This document shows, piece after piece, positions 35,340 through 36,104 of a DNA stretch of 36,104 nt (position 1 is the first letter of the stretch; the number at the start of each line of letters is the position of its first letter). A model generated the notes under the pieces. The model did not search any database and was not told where the DNA came from. It was given only the letters and a program-made list of their open reading frames with translations. A program made the position numbers and the translations under genes. The stretch spans positions 1 through 36,104 of the forward strand of contig CALJDK010000089.1 in NCBI GenBank assembly GCA_938023735.1. The letters are read 5' to 3'. This DNA is from an uncultured Acidimicrobiales bacterium (GTDB taxonomy: Bacteria; Actinomycetota; Acidimicrobiia; Acidimicrobiales; SHLQ01).

Positions 35340-36104
35340 GTGTTCACCCGTAACGGCCGGCTTTTGGGCGCGCTGTGCGCAGTCCTGTTTGTGGTGGGCT
35401 GGGCGTTTGGTTATGCGCCACTCATCGCCATTGCCTGCGCGTTCCTCGTCGCGATTCTTGCCGCGCTCGCTCTGGTCGCACAGAAACCCAGCCTCGAGGT
35501 TGAGCGGCGCGTCGAGCCCGACCGAATCACGGCCGGTCAGGACTCGGTAGCTCAGCTCCGCATCACCAACTCGGGACGCCGGGTACTCCGCGACGGTGTT
35601 GCGCTCGAACGCTTCGGCGACAGCATCATCCCCGTCAACATCCCCGAGCTCGGCCCGGGGGCTTCAGTCGACAGCATCGAACGGCTCCCCACCGACCGCC
35701 GTGGCGTGTTTCAGGTAGGGCCACTCGTCATCAACCGCTCCGACCCCCTTGGCATTGTTCGCAAGGGCGAGTGGAAGGCATCCTCGGAGACCCTTTGGGT
35801 GCACCCGCTCCTTCACGAGGTAGCGCCCTTCCCGTCAGGCCTGGCCCGAGATCTCGATGGCCCAAGCTCGGGCGAGGCACCCGAGGGCGGCGTAGCGTTT
35901 CAGAACCTACGCGAATACGTCATCGGCGACGACCGGCGCCTCATCCACTGGCGCTCCTCGGCTCGACTCGGCAAGCTCATGGTGCGCCACAACGTCGACA
36001 CCCATCAGCCTCGCAGTCTGATCCTGCTCGACACTCGGGCCGACAGCTACACCGGTGATTCCTTCGAAGACGCCATCAGGGCTGCGGCATCGCTGGCCAA
36101 GGCT
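35340..36104 (+). CDS. DUF58 protein (3' partial)
   Basis: The frame is open from GTG 35340 to the window end (255 codons), opening MFTRNGRLLGALCAVLF. Two N-terminal membrane helices (about 8-24 and 27-46) are followed by a beta-rich domain and the DUF58 signature FQNLREYVIGDDRRLIHWRS (split: FQNLREYVIGDD, RRLIHWRSSARLGKLMVR), then the beginning of a VWA-like fold (LILLDTRAD). It is coupled to moxR by a three-base gap. The rest lies outside the window; a transglutaminase-like gene often follows such pairs, but this cannot be seen. Confidence 0.92.
   Translation, partial: MFTRNGRLLGALCAVLFVVGWAFGYAPLIAIACAFLVAILAALALVAQKPSLEVERRVEPDRITAGQDSVAQLRITNSGRRVLRDGVALERFGDSIIPVNIPELGPGASVDSIERLPTDRRGVFQVGPLVINRSDPLGIVRKGEWKASSETLWVHPLLHEVAPFPSGLARDLDGPSSGEAPEGGVAFQNLREYVIGDDRRLIHWRSSARLGKLMVRHNVDTHQPRSLILLDTRADSYTGDSFEDAIRAAASLAKA

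Overview
The window is GC-rich, densely packed bacterial chromosome. Gene content and order point to an actinobacterium, and several traits together (aroA-cmk fusion, tlyA-nadK-recN-pyrG-nudix-xerD and scpA-scpB-rluB-cmk-der order, many apparently leaderless GTG/ATG starts) suggest a member of class Acidimicrobiia or a close relative. The class assignment is inference; no rRNA or taxonomic marker was aligned.

Region 1 (1-11.2 kb) is accessory and surface-related. It holds the 3' part of a large secreted repeat protein (cadherin/Ig-like repeats, a putative Ig domain, then a lamin-tail-type domain), a small membrane protein with a Cys/His cluster, a two-gene AlgI-type MBOAT O-acyltransferase plus SGNH-like module (minus strand), and three paralogous exported RTX (Ca-binding nonapeptide) proteins with a DUF4126-type membrane protein between the second and third. 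The three RTX proteins share an eight-cysteine framework and a common C-terminal domain that I cannot assign to a named family; this is the best candidate for something undescribed.

Region 2 (11.25-16.9 kb): tRNA-Pro(GGG), a small zinc-ribbon membrane protein, a SpoIIE-type PP2C phosphatase, then der preceded by a PDZ/radical-SAM/DUF512 gene, divergent from an Eis-like acetyltransferase across a 43-bp gap that contains an inverted repeat over the predicted -10.

Region 3 (17-34.2 kb) is conserved core: ispH; the minus-strand run scpA-scpB-rluB-tyrA-aroA/cmk-plsC with overlapping or nearly abutting genes; phr and trpS on the plus strand, separated by a cluster of GGTGCCAGG-type repeats; and the minus-strand run tlyA-nadK-recN-pyrG-nudix-xerD-HD. 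This matches the Mycobacterium tuberculosis order tlyA...engA with deletions and insertions. tlyA has no usable canonical start at its conserved N-terminus and looks as if one base is missing. Region 4 (34.3 kb to the end) is moxR followed by a DUF58 gene cut by the window edge.

Many genes at the head of transcription units have TANNNT 6-9 nt before the start codon and no Shine-Dalgarno sequence, the signature of leaderless mRNAs.
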